Shown here piece after piece: positions 56,917 through 64,000 of a DNA stretch of 64,000 nucleotides (the first letter of the stretch is position 1; each line of letters starts with the position of its first letter). Under the pieces are notes generated by a model. The model ran no database searches. It was not told the origin of the DNA and saw only the letters and a program-made list of their open reading frames with translations. This DNA comes from JAFECT01 sp035551675. GTDB lineage: Bacteria; Pseudomonadota; Alphaproteobacteria; Caulobacterales; Caulobacteraceae. The position numbers and the translations under genes are program-made. The stretch spans positions 32,253-96,252 of the forward strand of contig DASZMV010000088.1 in the NCBI GenBank assembly GCA_035551675.1, read 5' to 3'.

Positions 56917-58782
56917 CTACTGACAGGCGAGGCATTCTTCGTAGTCGGTTTTGGCGCCGGCGATGAATTCGGCTTTTTCGGTGGTGTCGGCGCCGGCGAA
57001 GGAGGCGCGCTGCACCGACTTGGAGCGCAGGTAGTAGAGCGACTTCACGCCCCGTTCCCACGCGGTCCAGTGCATCATGTGCAGGTCCCACTTGTCGATG
57101 TCGCCCGGCAGGAAGACGTTCAGCGACTGCGACTGGCAGATTTCCGGCGTGCGGTCGGCGGCGAGTTCGATGACCCAGCGCTGGTCGATCTCGAAGGCGG
57201 TCTTGAAGACATCCTTCTCGTCGGCGGTCAAGAAATCGAGGTGGGCGACCGAACCCTCATGCTCGAGGATCGAACCCCAGACCTCGGGCGTATCCTTGCC
57301 CTTCCCGGCTAGGAGGCGCTCCAGGTACGGATTCTTCACCGCGAACGAGCCCGACAGGGTCTTGTGGGTGTAGCAGTTGGCCGGGATCGGCTCGATGCCC
57401 GCCGAGGTGCCGCCGCAGATGATCGAAATCGACGCGGTCGGCGCGATCGCCAGCTTGTGCGAGAAGCGCTCCATCACCCCGCGCTCGGCGGCGTCGGGAC
57501 AGGGGCCGCGCTCTTCGGCGATCACGCGCGACGCCTTGTCGGCCTCACGGCGCAGATGTTTGAAGATGCGCATGTTCCACGACTTGGCCATGGCGCTTTC
57601 CAGCGACACGTTCTGCGACTGCAGGAACGAGTGGAAGCCCATCAGGCCCAGGCCCACCGACCGCTCGCGCTCGGCGGAGTAGATCGCCGTCGCCATGGCG
57701 TTGGGCGCACGGTCGATGAAGTCCTGCAGCACGTTGTCGAGGAAGCGCATGACGTCTTCGATGAAGCGTTCGTCGTTGCGCCACTCGAGATATTTCTCCG
57801 CGTTCACCGACGACAGGCAGCAGACCGCCGTGCGGTCGTTGCCCAGGTGATCGGGGCCGGAGTGGAGCATGATCTCCGAACACAGGTTCGACTGCACCAC
57901 CTTCAACCCGAGCTCACGCTGATGCTGCGGCAGGGCGCGGTTCACCGTGTCTGAGAAGATGAGATAGGGCTCGCCGGTCTGCAGGCGGATCTCGAGAATC
58001 TTCTGCCACAGCGAACGCGCATCGACCATGCGCACCACTTCGTCGTTCTTGGGACTGCGCAGGGCGAAGGGGGCGCCGTCGCGCACCGCCTCCATGAACT
58101 CGTCGGTGATGTTGATGCCGTGGTGCAGGTTCAGCGACTTCCTGTTGAAGTCGCCCGACGGCTTCCGAATCTCAAGGAATTCCTCGATTTCCGGGTGATA
58201 GACGTCGAGATAAACCGCCGCCGATCCCCGGCGCAGGCTGCCCTGGCTGATCGCCAGCGTCAGCGAGTCCATCACCCGGATGAAGGGGATGATGCCGGAG
58301 GTCTGGCCCGCGCCCTTCACCTTTTCGCCGATCGAACGAACCCGGCCCCAGTAGGTGCCGATGCCGCCGCCGTTCGACGCCAGCGCGACGTTTTCGTTCC
58401 AGGTGCCGACGATGCCTTCGAGGCTGTCGCCGACCGAATTCAGAAAGCACGAGATCGGCAGGCCGCGCGCGGCGCCGCCGTTGGACAGCACCGGCGTCGC
58501 CGGCATGAACCACAGCTTTGAAATGTAATCGTAGATGCGTTGCGCATGTTCGGCGTCGTCGGCGAAGGCCGTGGCGACGCGCGCGAACATGTCCTGGTAG
58601 CTCTCGCCCGGGAGCAGGTAGCGGTCCTCCAGCGTGGTCTTGCCGAAGTCCGTGAGGAGGACGTCGCGCGAGCGGTCGACCTCGACCTTGCGCACGAGTT
58701 TGAGCACCGGCGGCTGCGACGGACGCTGTGCTTTTTGCGACGGTTGAAGCGTTTCCCGCTTCGTGGCTTCGTGACCAGCCAT
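56917..58782 (-). CDS. nrdA: Ribonucleoside-diphosphate reductase large subunit
   Basis: 621 residues, class I R1 protein, reduces ribonucleoside diphosphates with NrdB. C112 (PISCFLNSV) and a cysteine at 321-322 (TAVCCLSS) form the redox pair, and C301 in SNLCSEI is the thiyl-radical cysteine with E303. The C-terminus ECLACQ carries the C-x-x-C shuttle. The N-terminus is short and lacks an ATP-cone, so the usual dATP activity switch is missing. It is the first gene of the leftward nrd region and has its own NrdR-like boxes upstream. Confidence 0.95.
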   Translation of the reverse strand: MAGHEATKRETLQPSQKAQRPSQPPVLKLVRKVEVDRSRDVLLTDFGKTTLEDRYLLPGESYQDMFARVATAFADDAEHAQRIYDYISKLWFMPATPVLSNGGAARGLPISCFLNSVGDSLEGIVGTWNENVALASNGGGIGTYWGRVRSIGEKVKGAGQTSGIIPFIRVMDSLTLAISQGSLRRGSAAVYLDVYHPEIEEFLEIRKPSGDFNRKSLNLHHGINITDEFMEAVRDGAPFALRSPKNDEVVRMVDARSLWQKILEIRLQTGEPYLIFSDTVNRALPQHQRELGLKVVQSNLCSEIMLHSGPDHLGNDRTAVCCLSSVNAEKYLEWRNDERFIEDVMRFLDNVLQDFIDRAPNAMATAIYSAERERSVGLGLMGFHSFLQSQNVSLESAMAKSWNMRIFKHLRREADKASRVIAEERGPCPDAAERGVMERFSHKLAIAPTASISIICGGTSAGIEPIPANCYTHKTLSGSFAVKNPYLERLLAGKGKDTPEVWGSILEHEGSVAHLDFLTADEKDVFKTAFEIDQRWVIELAADRTPEICQSQSLNVFLPGDIDKWDLHMMHWTAWERGVKSLYYLRSKSVQRASFAGADTTEKAEFIAGAKTDYEECLACQ

Positions 58783-58838
58783 GACCTACTCTACTCTTCC
58801 CCGAACCCTGTGCCGATGAGGCGTTGCCCTGCCCAGAA

Positions 58839-58885
58839 ACACTAGATGATGTGTCCCCGAGCGCCCTGAACGCCAACATATGGGG
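58839..58885 (-). promoter_or_regulatory. Pair of NrdR-like boxes upstream of nrdA
   Basis: ACACTAGATGATGTGT (58839-58854) and ACGCCAACATATGGGG (58870-58885), 31 bp start to start, sit 57-105 bp before the nrdA ATG. The first is a good palindrome of the NrdR type, the second shares CAA and ATATGGGG with the nrdB boxes. The rest of the gap 58886-59169 to the PAP2 gene shows no gene. Confidence 0.75.
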
Positions 58886-59169
58886 ACATAGGGTTAAGGG
58901 GCGGTCAATAGGAGGGGGACCCTCCGAACGCGGAAAAAGATGTGGACTTCGCGCGACTCAAGGCGGGGCCTTGTGTCAAAGATTTGTGACCGCCTCCGGC
59001 AAGGCTTGGGAACCTGTTGTTAACCGCCCGGCGGGACCCCCAGATCCAGCTTGGCCGCGGCCGATTGGCGCGGCGGCGGCGCTAAGTCGGGGGCGGCAAA
59101 TCGGGGACTCAAACCCGAGCCTGCGACGAAGCGCCCGGAACCCAGGCTTTCCCCTTCCGTTCGCCTCTG

Positions 59170-59940
59170 ATGCAGATCGCCCGCCAGCGCCTGGCCCGGG
59201 TCGCCAGGTTCCTGCGAACCGAAGCGGGTCCCCTCGCCATTCTGGCGGTGGGCCTCTACGCGCTCTACCTGTTCCTGCACATCACCAGCGAGACCCTGTT
59301 CGAGGGCGAGGGCCGGGCCTTCGACGAGGGGGTTCTGAATGCGCTGCGTGTGGCCGGTCAGCCGGACGCGCCGGTGGGGCCGGTGTGGCTGCCCGAGATG
59401 GCGCGCGACCTCAGTTCGCTCGGCAGCATCTCGGTCCTGGTGTTCGTGGCGGCGGTGGTGATCGGCTTCGCCCTGGTGCGAAAGCGCTATGGCGCGTCGA
59501 CGATGATCTTCATCGCGCTCGCCGGCGGCATGGTCGTGGTCCAGGCCCTGAAGCAGCATTTCGAGCGCGAGCGGCCGCCGCTCGCCTATCACCTCGAACC
59601 GGTGATCAACGCCTCGTTCCCCAGCGGCCACGCGATGCTGTCGGCGGTGTTCTACCTCACGCTCGCGGTCCTGCTAGCGCGGGTGCAGCAGCAGAAGCGG
59701 ATGAAGGTCTATGTGATCGCCGTCGCGGTCGTCAGCACGGCGATGGTCGGCCTCACCCGCATCTACCTCGGCGTCCATTGGACCACAGACGTGCTGGCGG
59801 GCTGGAGCGTGGGTTGCGCCTGGGCCGTGGCCTGCTGGTTCCTGTCCTTCGCCTGGGAACGCCTGGCGCACCGCAAGATGAGCGAACAAGGCCCGCCGGT
59901 GTTCGGGCACGCGGCGGAAGAGAGCGCCGCTTCACCCTGA
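59170..59940 (+). CDS. PAP2 family membrane phosphatase
   Basis: 256 residues, about six helices. The three PAP2 motifs are complete: KQHFERERPP (residues 128-137), PSGH with H154, and RIYLGVHWTTD with R197, H203 and D207. Members dephosphorylate lipid phosphates such as phosphatidate or undecaprenyl diphosphate at the outer face of the inner membrane. A C-terminal soluble tail of about 25 residues. It ends 6 bp before the end of the convergent XRE regulator gene. Confidence 0.93.
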   Translation: MQIARQRLARVARFLRTEAGPLAILAVGLYALYLFLHITSETLFEGEGRAFDEGVLNALRVAGQPDAPVGPVWLPEMARDLSSLGSISVLVFVAAVVIGFALVRKRYGASTMIFIALAGGMVVVQALKQHFERERPPLAYHLEPVINASFPSGHAMLSAVFYLTLAVLLARVQQQKRMKVYVIAVAVVSTAMVGLTRIYLGVHWTTDVLAGWSVGCAWAVACWFLSFAWERLAHRKMSEQGPPVFGHAAEESAASP

Positions 59941-59946
59941 CGACGG

Positions 59947-60774
59947 TCAACTTCGCGATTCGATGAACGCGCGGAGGCGTTCCGCGCCCGCTGGCGTCGC
60001 GGGGTTGTAGACCAGCATCGCGAGGTCGGGGCGGCCGTCGACGGCGAAGACGGAGAATTCGAGTTCGAGGAGGCCCAGTTCGGGATGGTTGAGGCGCTTG
60101 ACGCCCTCGCCGGGCGCGATGATGTCGTTCTGGCGCCAGAGCGCGGCGAACTCGGGGCTGAGCCGCGACAGCTCCTCGACCAGGGCCGCGATCGCTTCGT
60201 CGGCGCCGGCGCGCGCGGCGTCGGCCCGGAAGGCCGCAACGACGTAGCGCGCGACGCTCTTCCAGTCTTCCTGCGCGGCGCGCACGCGCGCGTCGACGAA
60301 CATGAGGCGCAGGATGTTGCGCCCGTCCGGCGGCAGCTTGGCGTAGTCGGTGAGCACCACCGCGGCGGCGTGGTTCCAGGCGATGACGTCCCAGGTCGCG
60401 GTCTTGATGATCGCGGGCGTGAACGGCATCGCGTCCAGCACGCGCTGCAGCCGCGGGCTGACGCCGCCTAAGGCCTTGTAGCGAACCTCGGGCGGACGCC
60501 CCAGCGCCAGCATGAACAGGTGCTCGCGCTCAGGCTCGGTCAGCATCAGGCCGGCGGCGATGCGGTTCAGCACGTCCGCCGAGGGCGCGCCGCCGCGGCC
60601 CTGTTCGAGCCAGGTGTACCAGGTGGGACTGATGTTGGCGCGCTGCGCCACCTCTTCGCGGCGCAGGCCGGGCGTGCGCCGGCGGCCGCCGGAGAAACCC
60701 AGCGCGGCCGGGTCGAGCCGGGTGCGGCGATCCCTGAGATAGGTCCCGAGCTTGTTGGGGGTCTCGTCGGTCAT
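59947..60774 (-). CDS. XRE-family regulator with MmyB-like ligand-binding domain
   Basis: 275 residues. N-terminal helix-turn-helix: LGTYLRDRRTRLDPAALGFS, TPGLRREEVAQRANISPTWY, TWLEQGRGGAPSADVLNRIA. The C-terminal MmyB-like domain contains ALDAMPFTPAIIKTATWDVI, AWNHAAAVV and the FPELGLLELEFSVF-type ending (LNHPELGLLELEFSVFAVDG). Regulators of this class typically control a divergently transcribed oxidoreductase; here the SDR gene starts 124 bp away on the other strand, with the AT-rich TTATACTAGGATAAAGTCAC between them as the likely shared operator. Confidence 0.93.
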   Translation of the reverse strand: MTDETPNKLGTYLRDRRTRLDPAALGFSGGRRRTPGLRREEVAQRANISPTWYTWLEQGRGGAPSADVLNRIAAGLMLTEPEREHLFMLALGRPPEVRYKALGGVSPRLQRVLDAMPFTPAIIKTATWDVIAWNHAAAVVLTDYAKLPPDGRNILRLMFVDARVRAAQEDWKSVARYVVAAFRADAARAGADEAIAALVEELSRLSPEFAALWRQNDIIAPGEGVKRLNHPELGLLELEFSVFAVDGRPDLAMLVYNPATPAGAERLRAFIESRS

Positions 60775-60898
60775 GCCGATCCTGGTGGCGCTTATACTAG
60801 GATAAAGTCACTACTTTAACAGGACAGAAAATGGGACCAAATGTGCCGGCGGACAAGTCCAGCGGCCCATTCCAGCGGACAATCTCGGAGACCTCCCC
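60775..60898. promoter_or_regulatory. Divergent promoter/operator between XRE regulator and SDR gene
   Basis: The 124-bp gap holds an AT-rich stretch (TTATACTAGGATAAAGTCAC, about 60792-60811), the only such one nearby. TTATACTAGGATAA is an imperfect palindrome (TTAT...ATAA). This is a plausible operator for the XRE/MmyB regulator, placed over the divergent promoters. Confidence 0.45.
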
Positions 60899-61798
60899 AT
60901 GCGTATCTTCCTCACCGGCGCGACCGGTTTCATCGGCTCTCAAATCACGCCCCTGCTGCTGGGCGCGGGGCACAAGGTGCTCGGCCTGACGCGATCGGAC
61001 GCGGGCGCCGAGGCGCTGCGAAAGGCCGGCGCGGAGCCGCATCGCGGGACGCTCGAGGACCCCGACAGCCTCGCCGACGGCGCGCTCCAGGCGGACGCGG
61101 TCATCCACTGCGCCTTCGACCACGACTTCTCCAATTTCATGGCCAACTGCGAGAAGGACCGTCGCGCGATCGCGGCCATGGGCGCGGTGCTGAAGGGCAC
61201 GGACAAGCCGTTCGTCATCACCTCGGGCACGGGCATGGGCGCCGCGGCGCCCGGACAGCTCGCGACCGAGGCCGTGTTTCACCGCCACAACCCCAATCCC
61301 CGCGCGGCGTCCGAAATCGAGGGCGAGAAGCAGAGGGCGGAAGGCGTCAAGGTGGTGGTGATGCGTCTGCCGCAGGTTCACGACACGCAAAAGCAGGGCC
61401 TGGTCTCGCCGTTCATCGAGATCGCGCGCGCGAAGGGCGTGTCGGCCTACGTCGGCGACGGCGCCAACCGCTGGCCGGGGGCGCACGTGTGCGACGTCGC
61501 CCTGCTCTACAAGCTCGCGGTCGAACAAGGCCAGGCAGGCGAGCGTTTCCACGCGGTCGACGAAGAGGGCGTCGCCGCGCGCGACATCGCGACCGTCGTC
61601 GGCAAGGGCCTGGGCGTGCCGGTGAAATCGCTGAACCCGGATCAGGCGGCGGAACACTTCGGCTGGATGGGCCTGTTCGTCGGCATGGACATGCCAGCGT
61701 CGAGCGCCTGGACGCGCGAACGGCTGGGGTGGACGCCGGAGGGCCCCGGAATCATCGCCGACCTGGAGCAAATGGACTACGGCGTCGTCAGCGCGTAG
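60899..61798 (+). CDS. SDR family NAD(P)-dependent oxidoreductase (extended/atypical type)
   Basis: 299 residues. The Rossmann glycine motif is GATGFIG (7-13). Residues ADAVIHCAFDHDFSNF correspond to the NNAG-equivalent region, and FVITSGTGMG holds the Ser of the active site; the YxxxK pair of classical SDRs is not clear (here HNPNPRAASEIEGEK), as is usual for atypical members. It probably acts on a sugar or small carbonyl compound. The divergent regulator is likely its controller. Confidence 0.88.
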   Translation: MRIFLTGATGFIGSQITPLLLGAGHKVLGLTRSDAGAEALRKAGAEPHRGTLEDPDSLADGALQADAVIHCAFDHDFSNFMANCEKDRRAIAAMGAVLKGTDKPFVITSGTGMGAAAPGQLATEAVFHRHNPNPRAASEIEGEKQRAEGVKVVVMRLPQVHDTQKQGLVSPFIEIARAKGVSAYVGDGANRWPGAHVCDVALLYKLAVEQGQAGERFHAVDEEGVAARDIATVVGKGLGVPVKSLNPDQAAEHFGWMGLFVGMDMPASSAWTRERLGWTPEGPGIIADLEQMDYGVVSA

Positions 61799-61827
61799 TC
61801 CGTTCCTTCCGCTTGGGATCAGAGATC

Positions 61828-61857
61828 AATGGCGCCGGCATCCCGTCCGGCGCCATT
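61828..61857. terminator. Bidirectional hairpin between SDR and ClC genes
   Basis: AATGGCGCCGG, a short loop and CCGGCGCCATT make an 11-bp hairpin, centred in the 64-bp gap between the convergent SDR and ClC genes. No long U-tract on either side, so efficiency is uncertain. Confidence 0.6.
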
Positions 61858-61862
61858 CGCGC

Positions 61863-63707
61863 TCACCCGCTCGGGTAATCGCTGATGCTGCTCGCCACGG
61901 AGTCGGCGACGTGTTCCTTGGTGATGACGCCCGCGACGTCTTCACCGCGCGGCACGCCGGCGCCGGCGGTGACCACGACGGCCATGATGGCGTTCTTGCG
62001 CCACATCCTTTTGATGACTTCGAAGGCGACGTCGGACTCGCCCACGACGGTGAAGTTGCGGTTGGCGATGTCGCCCAGAGTGATCCCGGTGTCGGCGCCC
62101 TCGAGGCCGCGTCGCATTCCGGTATTGATCCGCACCACGCCGAACAGACGGTCCTTGCGGGTCACCACCACATGGCGCGTCCGGCCGTCATGCTCGGGCA
62201 TGCGCAGAAAGGCGTCGAGACTGGTTTCGGCGGGCAGGACCAGGGCGTCACGGTCCATGACATCCCCGGCTCTGCGCACCAGAAACATGTTTGCGTGCCG
62301 GGCCTTCGGAATGACCCGTCCGCGGCGTACGAGCTTCAGGGTGTAGATGTTCTCGGCCAGCAGCACGCGGCGAACGCCGACGCTCATGGCCACCGCGACG
62401 ATCATCGGCATGACAATGGCGTAGTCGAGGGTCATTTCGAAGATCATGGCCACCGCGGTCATCACCGCGCCGGTGCCGCCGCCGACCATGGCGCCCATGC
62501 CGACCATGGCGAAGGCCGGCGCGCTGACGTGCAATCCCGGCGCGACCGCATTGACCGCGGTCGCGAAGGCGGCGCCGAGGGTGGCGCCCAGGAAAAGCGA
62601 CGGCGAAAATATGCCCCCCGACGAACCAGCCCCGAGGCTGAGCGAGGTCGCGACCAGCTTGCACACGAACAGCAGCGCCAACAGCCAGACGGTGGACGCG
62701 CTGCCGGCGAGGATCGCCTGCACCGTCGCATAGCCCACGCCGTCCACATAGTATTGCCCGAGCGTGCGCAGCATCACGTACATCATGACGCCGAGCATCA
62801 GCATGCCGAGGATGTGACGCAGGTAGCGCGACCTGATCTTGTCGAACAGGTCCTCGGCGAAGTGCAGGCCGCGAATGAACAGCGCCGCCGCCGCCCCGGT
62901 GAGCCCGCCCAGGACCGCAAACAGCAGCAGCACGATCAAGGCGCTGTAATCGGTCGTCATCACGTTCAGGGGCGGCACGTTGAACGCCGGCGAGTCGCCG
63001 AAGAACCAGCGGCCCACGAAGGTCGCGGCGCCGGTCGCGATCGCCACCGGCAGAAAGGTTTCGACGCTGAACTCCGGCAGCATCAATTCGATGGCGAACA
63101 TCACGCCGCCGATCGGCGTGTTGAAGGTCGCCGCGATCCCCGCGCCGGCGCCGGCCGCCACCAGGGCGATGCGTTGGCCCGCCGGCATGCGCACGATCTG
63201 GCCGAGCGTCGAGCCCAGCGCCGAGCCGATCTGGATGATCGGGCCTTCACGGCCCACGGACGCGCCGCTGCCGATGGCGAGCGCCGAGGCGAGCGACTTC
63301 ACCACCGCCACCACCGGCCGGATGATCCCGCCCTTGTAGAAGATCGCGTCCATCACCTCGGGGACGCCGTGGCCCTTGGCCTCCGGCGCGAAGGTGGTGA
63401 CGAGGAAGGTGACGCCGATCCCGCCGATGACCGGGACCAGAATGATCCAAGGACCCCAGGGCGAAGCCGGAGTGAACAGGTTGGCGTCGAAATGGACCGA
63501 AAACCGTCCGGCGAAGAACAGGTTGTGGATGATCCCGATCAGATCGCGAAATCCGACCGCGCCCAGGCCGGTGACGATGCCCACGGTCAGGGCCAGGAGC
63601 GAGAGCTGGACCAGGTTCAGCCGTCGATCGTCGTCAATCGTCGTCGCGGCGGGTCTTGCAAACAGGCGTGTGAAAGCGCTGGCGGCGGCGGGCGTCTGGT
63701 CGGTCAT
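61863..63707 (-). CDS. ClC-family chloride channel/transporter with CBS domains
   Basis: 614 residues. Ten or more helices from residue 30 to about 435 contain the ClC filter motifs: GHGVPEV (112-118), GSGASVGREGP (146-156) with the gating Glu154, and GAGSSGGIFSPSLFLGA. The C-terminal 150 residues form a CBS pair (VMDRDALVLPAETSLDAFLR and the final VVTAGAGVPRGEDVAGVITK). The usual Ser of GSGIP is replaced by His in the first motif, which bears on anion selectivity (nitrate, chloride or other). It follows the putA end on the same strand by about 170 bp. Confidence 0.93.
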   Translation of the reverse strand: MTDQTPAAASAFTRLFARPAATTIDDDRRLNLVQLSLLALTVGIVTGLGAVGFRDLIGIIHNLFFAGRFSVHFDANLFTPASPWGPWIILVPVIGGIGVTFLVTTFAPEAKGHGVPEVMDAIFYKGGIIRPVVAVVKSLASALAIGSGASVGREGPIIQIGSALGSTLGQIVRMPAGQRIALVAAGAGAGIAATFNTPIGGVMFAIELMLPEFSVETFLPVAIATGAATFVGRWFFGDSPAFNVPPLNVMTTDYSALIVLLLFAVLGGLTGAAAALFIRGLHFAEDLFDKIRSRYLRHILGMLMLGVMMYVMLRTLGQYYVDGVGYATVQAILAGSASTVWLLALLFVCKLVATSLSLGAGSSGGIFSPSLFLGATLGAAFATAVNAVAPGLHVSAPAFAMVGMGAMVGGGTGAVMTAVAMIFEMTLDYAIVMPMIVAVAMSVGVRRVLLAENIYTLKLVRRGRVIPKARHANMFLVRRAGDVMDRDALVLPAETSLDAFLRMPEHDGRTRHVVVTRKDRLFGVVRINTGMRRGLEGADTGITLGDIANRNFTVVGESDVAFEVIKRMWRKNAIMAVVVTAGAGVPRGEDVAGVITKEHVADSVASSISDYPSG

Positions 63708-63875
63708 GTCGGGTGATAGCTTTGCCTTGGGCGCGCGTGCGGAGGATCGAGATCGCGCGATTCCGCCGCTCAGTATCGCATTGCGATATTGCTGTCACCT
63801 CCTCCGTAGCGCTTAGCTGGGGATGCGATGTCGAGCCGGATTGCCTGAGCGGGATAGGACGGTAATCGGCCGCGC

Positions 63876-64000
63876 TTATAGATTCAGCAATGCCGGATCG
63901 CCGCCTTGGGCCGCGATGTTCACGCTGACGGCGCGTTCCACCGCAAACCTCAGCAGCGAGTGCGGGCCGCCGGCCTTCGGGCCCGTGCCCGACAGGCCTT
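63876..64000 (-). CDS. putA: PutA C-terminus (proline dehydrogenase / glutamate semialdehyde dehydrogenase), partial
   Basis: The minus strand ends in KGLSGTGPKAGGPHSLLRFA followed by VERAVSVNIAAQGGDPALLN and L, stop. GPLSGTGPKAGGPHYL.RF..ER..SVN is the characteristic end of the P5C dehydrogenase domain of the bifunctional PutA, which oxidises proline to glutamate. Only 41 codons are in the window; the gene continues past the right edge. Confidence 0.9.
   Translation of the reverse strand, partial: GLSGTGPKAGGPHSLLRFAVERAVSVNIAAQGGDPALLNL

Noticed and set aside
58886..59169. Possible small gene between the nrdA boxes and the PAP2 gene
   Set aside because: No frame with a ribosome site and non-biased composition; the stretch shows nothing recognisable.

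Overview
The window is high-GC DNA from an alphaproteobacterium. The evidence is the rpmH-rnpA-yidC-engB-argB-HAD-dapD block, ffs just upstream of dnaX-ybaB, a Caulobacter/rhizobia-type Tad/Cpa pilus operon, and dispersed palindromic repeats of the kind common in this class. The order cannot be fixed from this sequence. Nearly all genes look chromosomal and native. The clear exception is 15.6-19.3 kb, which is noticeably AT-richer (16081-16140 counts 25 G+C of 60; 12001-12060 inside the histidine kinase gene counts 41 of 60).

Layout. 0-3.4 kb: the tail of an MFS exporter, a GH13 alpha-glucosidase-type enzyme, a secreted protein with an HAAQDFYAHSNW motif, and a DUF805 membrane protein. 3.5-9.9 kb (minus strand): dapD, a HAD nucleotidase, argB, engB, yidC, rnpA and rpmH. 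This housekeeping block is interrupted between engB and argB by a small CxxCxGxG protein gene and by a DUF559 nuclease-like gene framed by inverted palindromic repeats. 10-14.4 kb: a TVP38/TMEM64 protein with a histidine kinase, and a gamma-glutamyltransferase. 14.5-20.5 kb (accessory region): a DUF5681 protein, a decayed VapC-like PIN toxin, a 1213-residue RecD-like helicase fused to a C-terminal PD-(D/E)XK-like nuclease, and a class A beta-lactamase. 20.6-26.8 kb: a CusF-like protein, small exported proteins, ybaB, dnaX, SRP RNA and nudC. 27-33.9 kb: a fused glycine-betaine-type permease/binding protein, kdsB, a membrane-anchored cytochrome c, an NlpC/P60 peptidase, an M17 aminopeptidase and a TPR protein.

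34-46.7 kb holds the Tad pilus machine, transcribed leftward: cpaA, cpaB, cpaC, cpaD, cpaE, cpaF, tadB, tadC. It is preceded by two nearly identical Flp pilin genes, each with its own leader, and each followed by a hairpin terminator. Divergent from the pilins are a CpaC-N-domain protein and a multi-spanning GT-C-like membrane protein. 46.7-64 kb: a tyrosine phosphatase, a winged-helix regulator with a membrane protein, AMP nucleosidase, a MASE1 hybrid histidine kinase, nrdB and nrdA (split by two unrelated genes, but each with its own pair of NrdR-like boxes spaced 31-32 bp), a PAP2 phosphatase, an XRE/MmyB regulator divergent from an SDR enzyme, a ClC channel, and the C-terminus of PutA.

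The most distinctive structural theme is repeats. At least four families of inverted-repeat elements sit almost only in gene junctions. One composite element of about 250 bp occurs three times, each time exactly between convergent genes. Another family, built from CACGAA/CACACGG-like short words, shows one element nested inside another. The best candidate for an undescribed system is the lone helicase-nuclease at 15634-19275.
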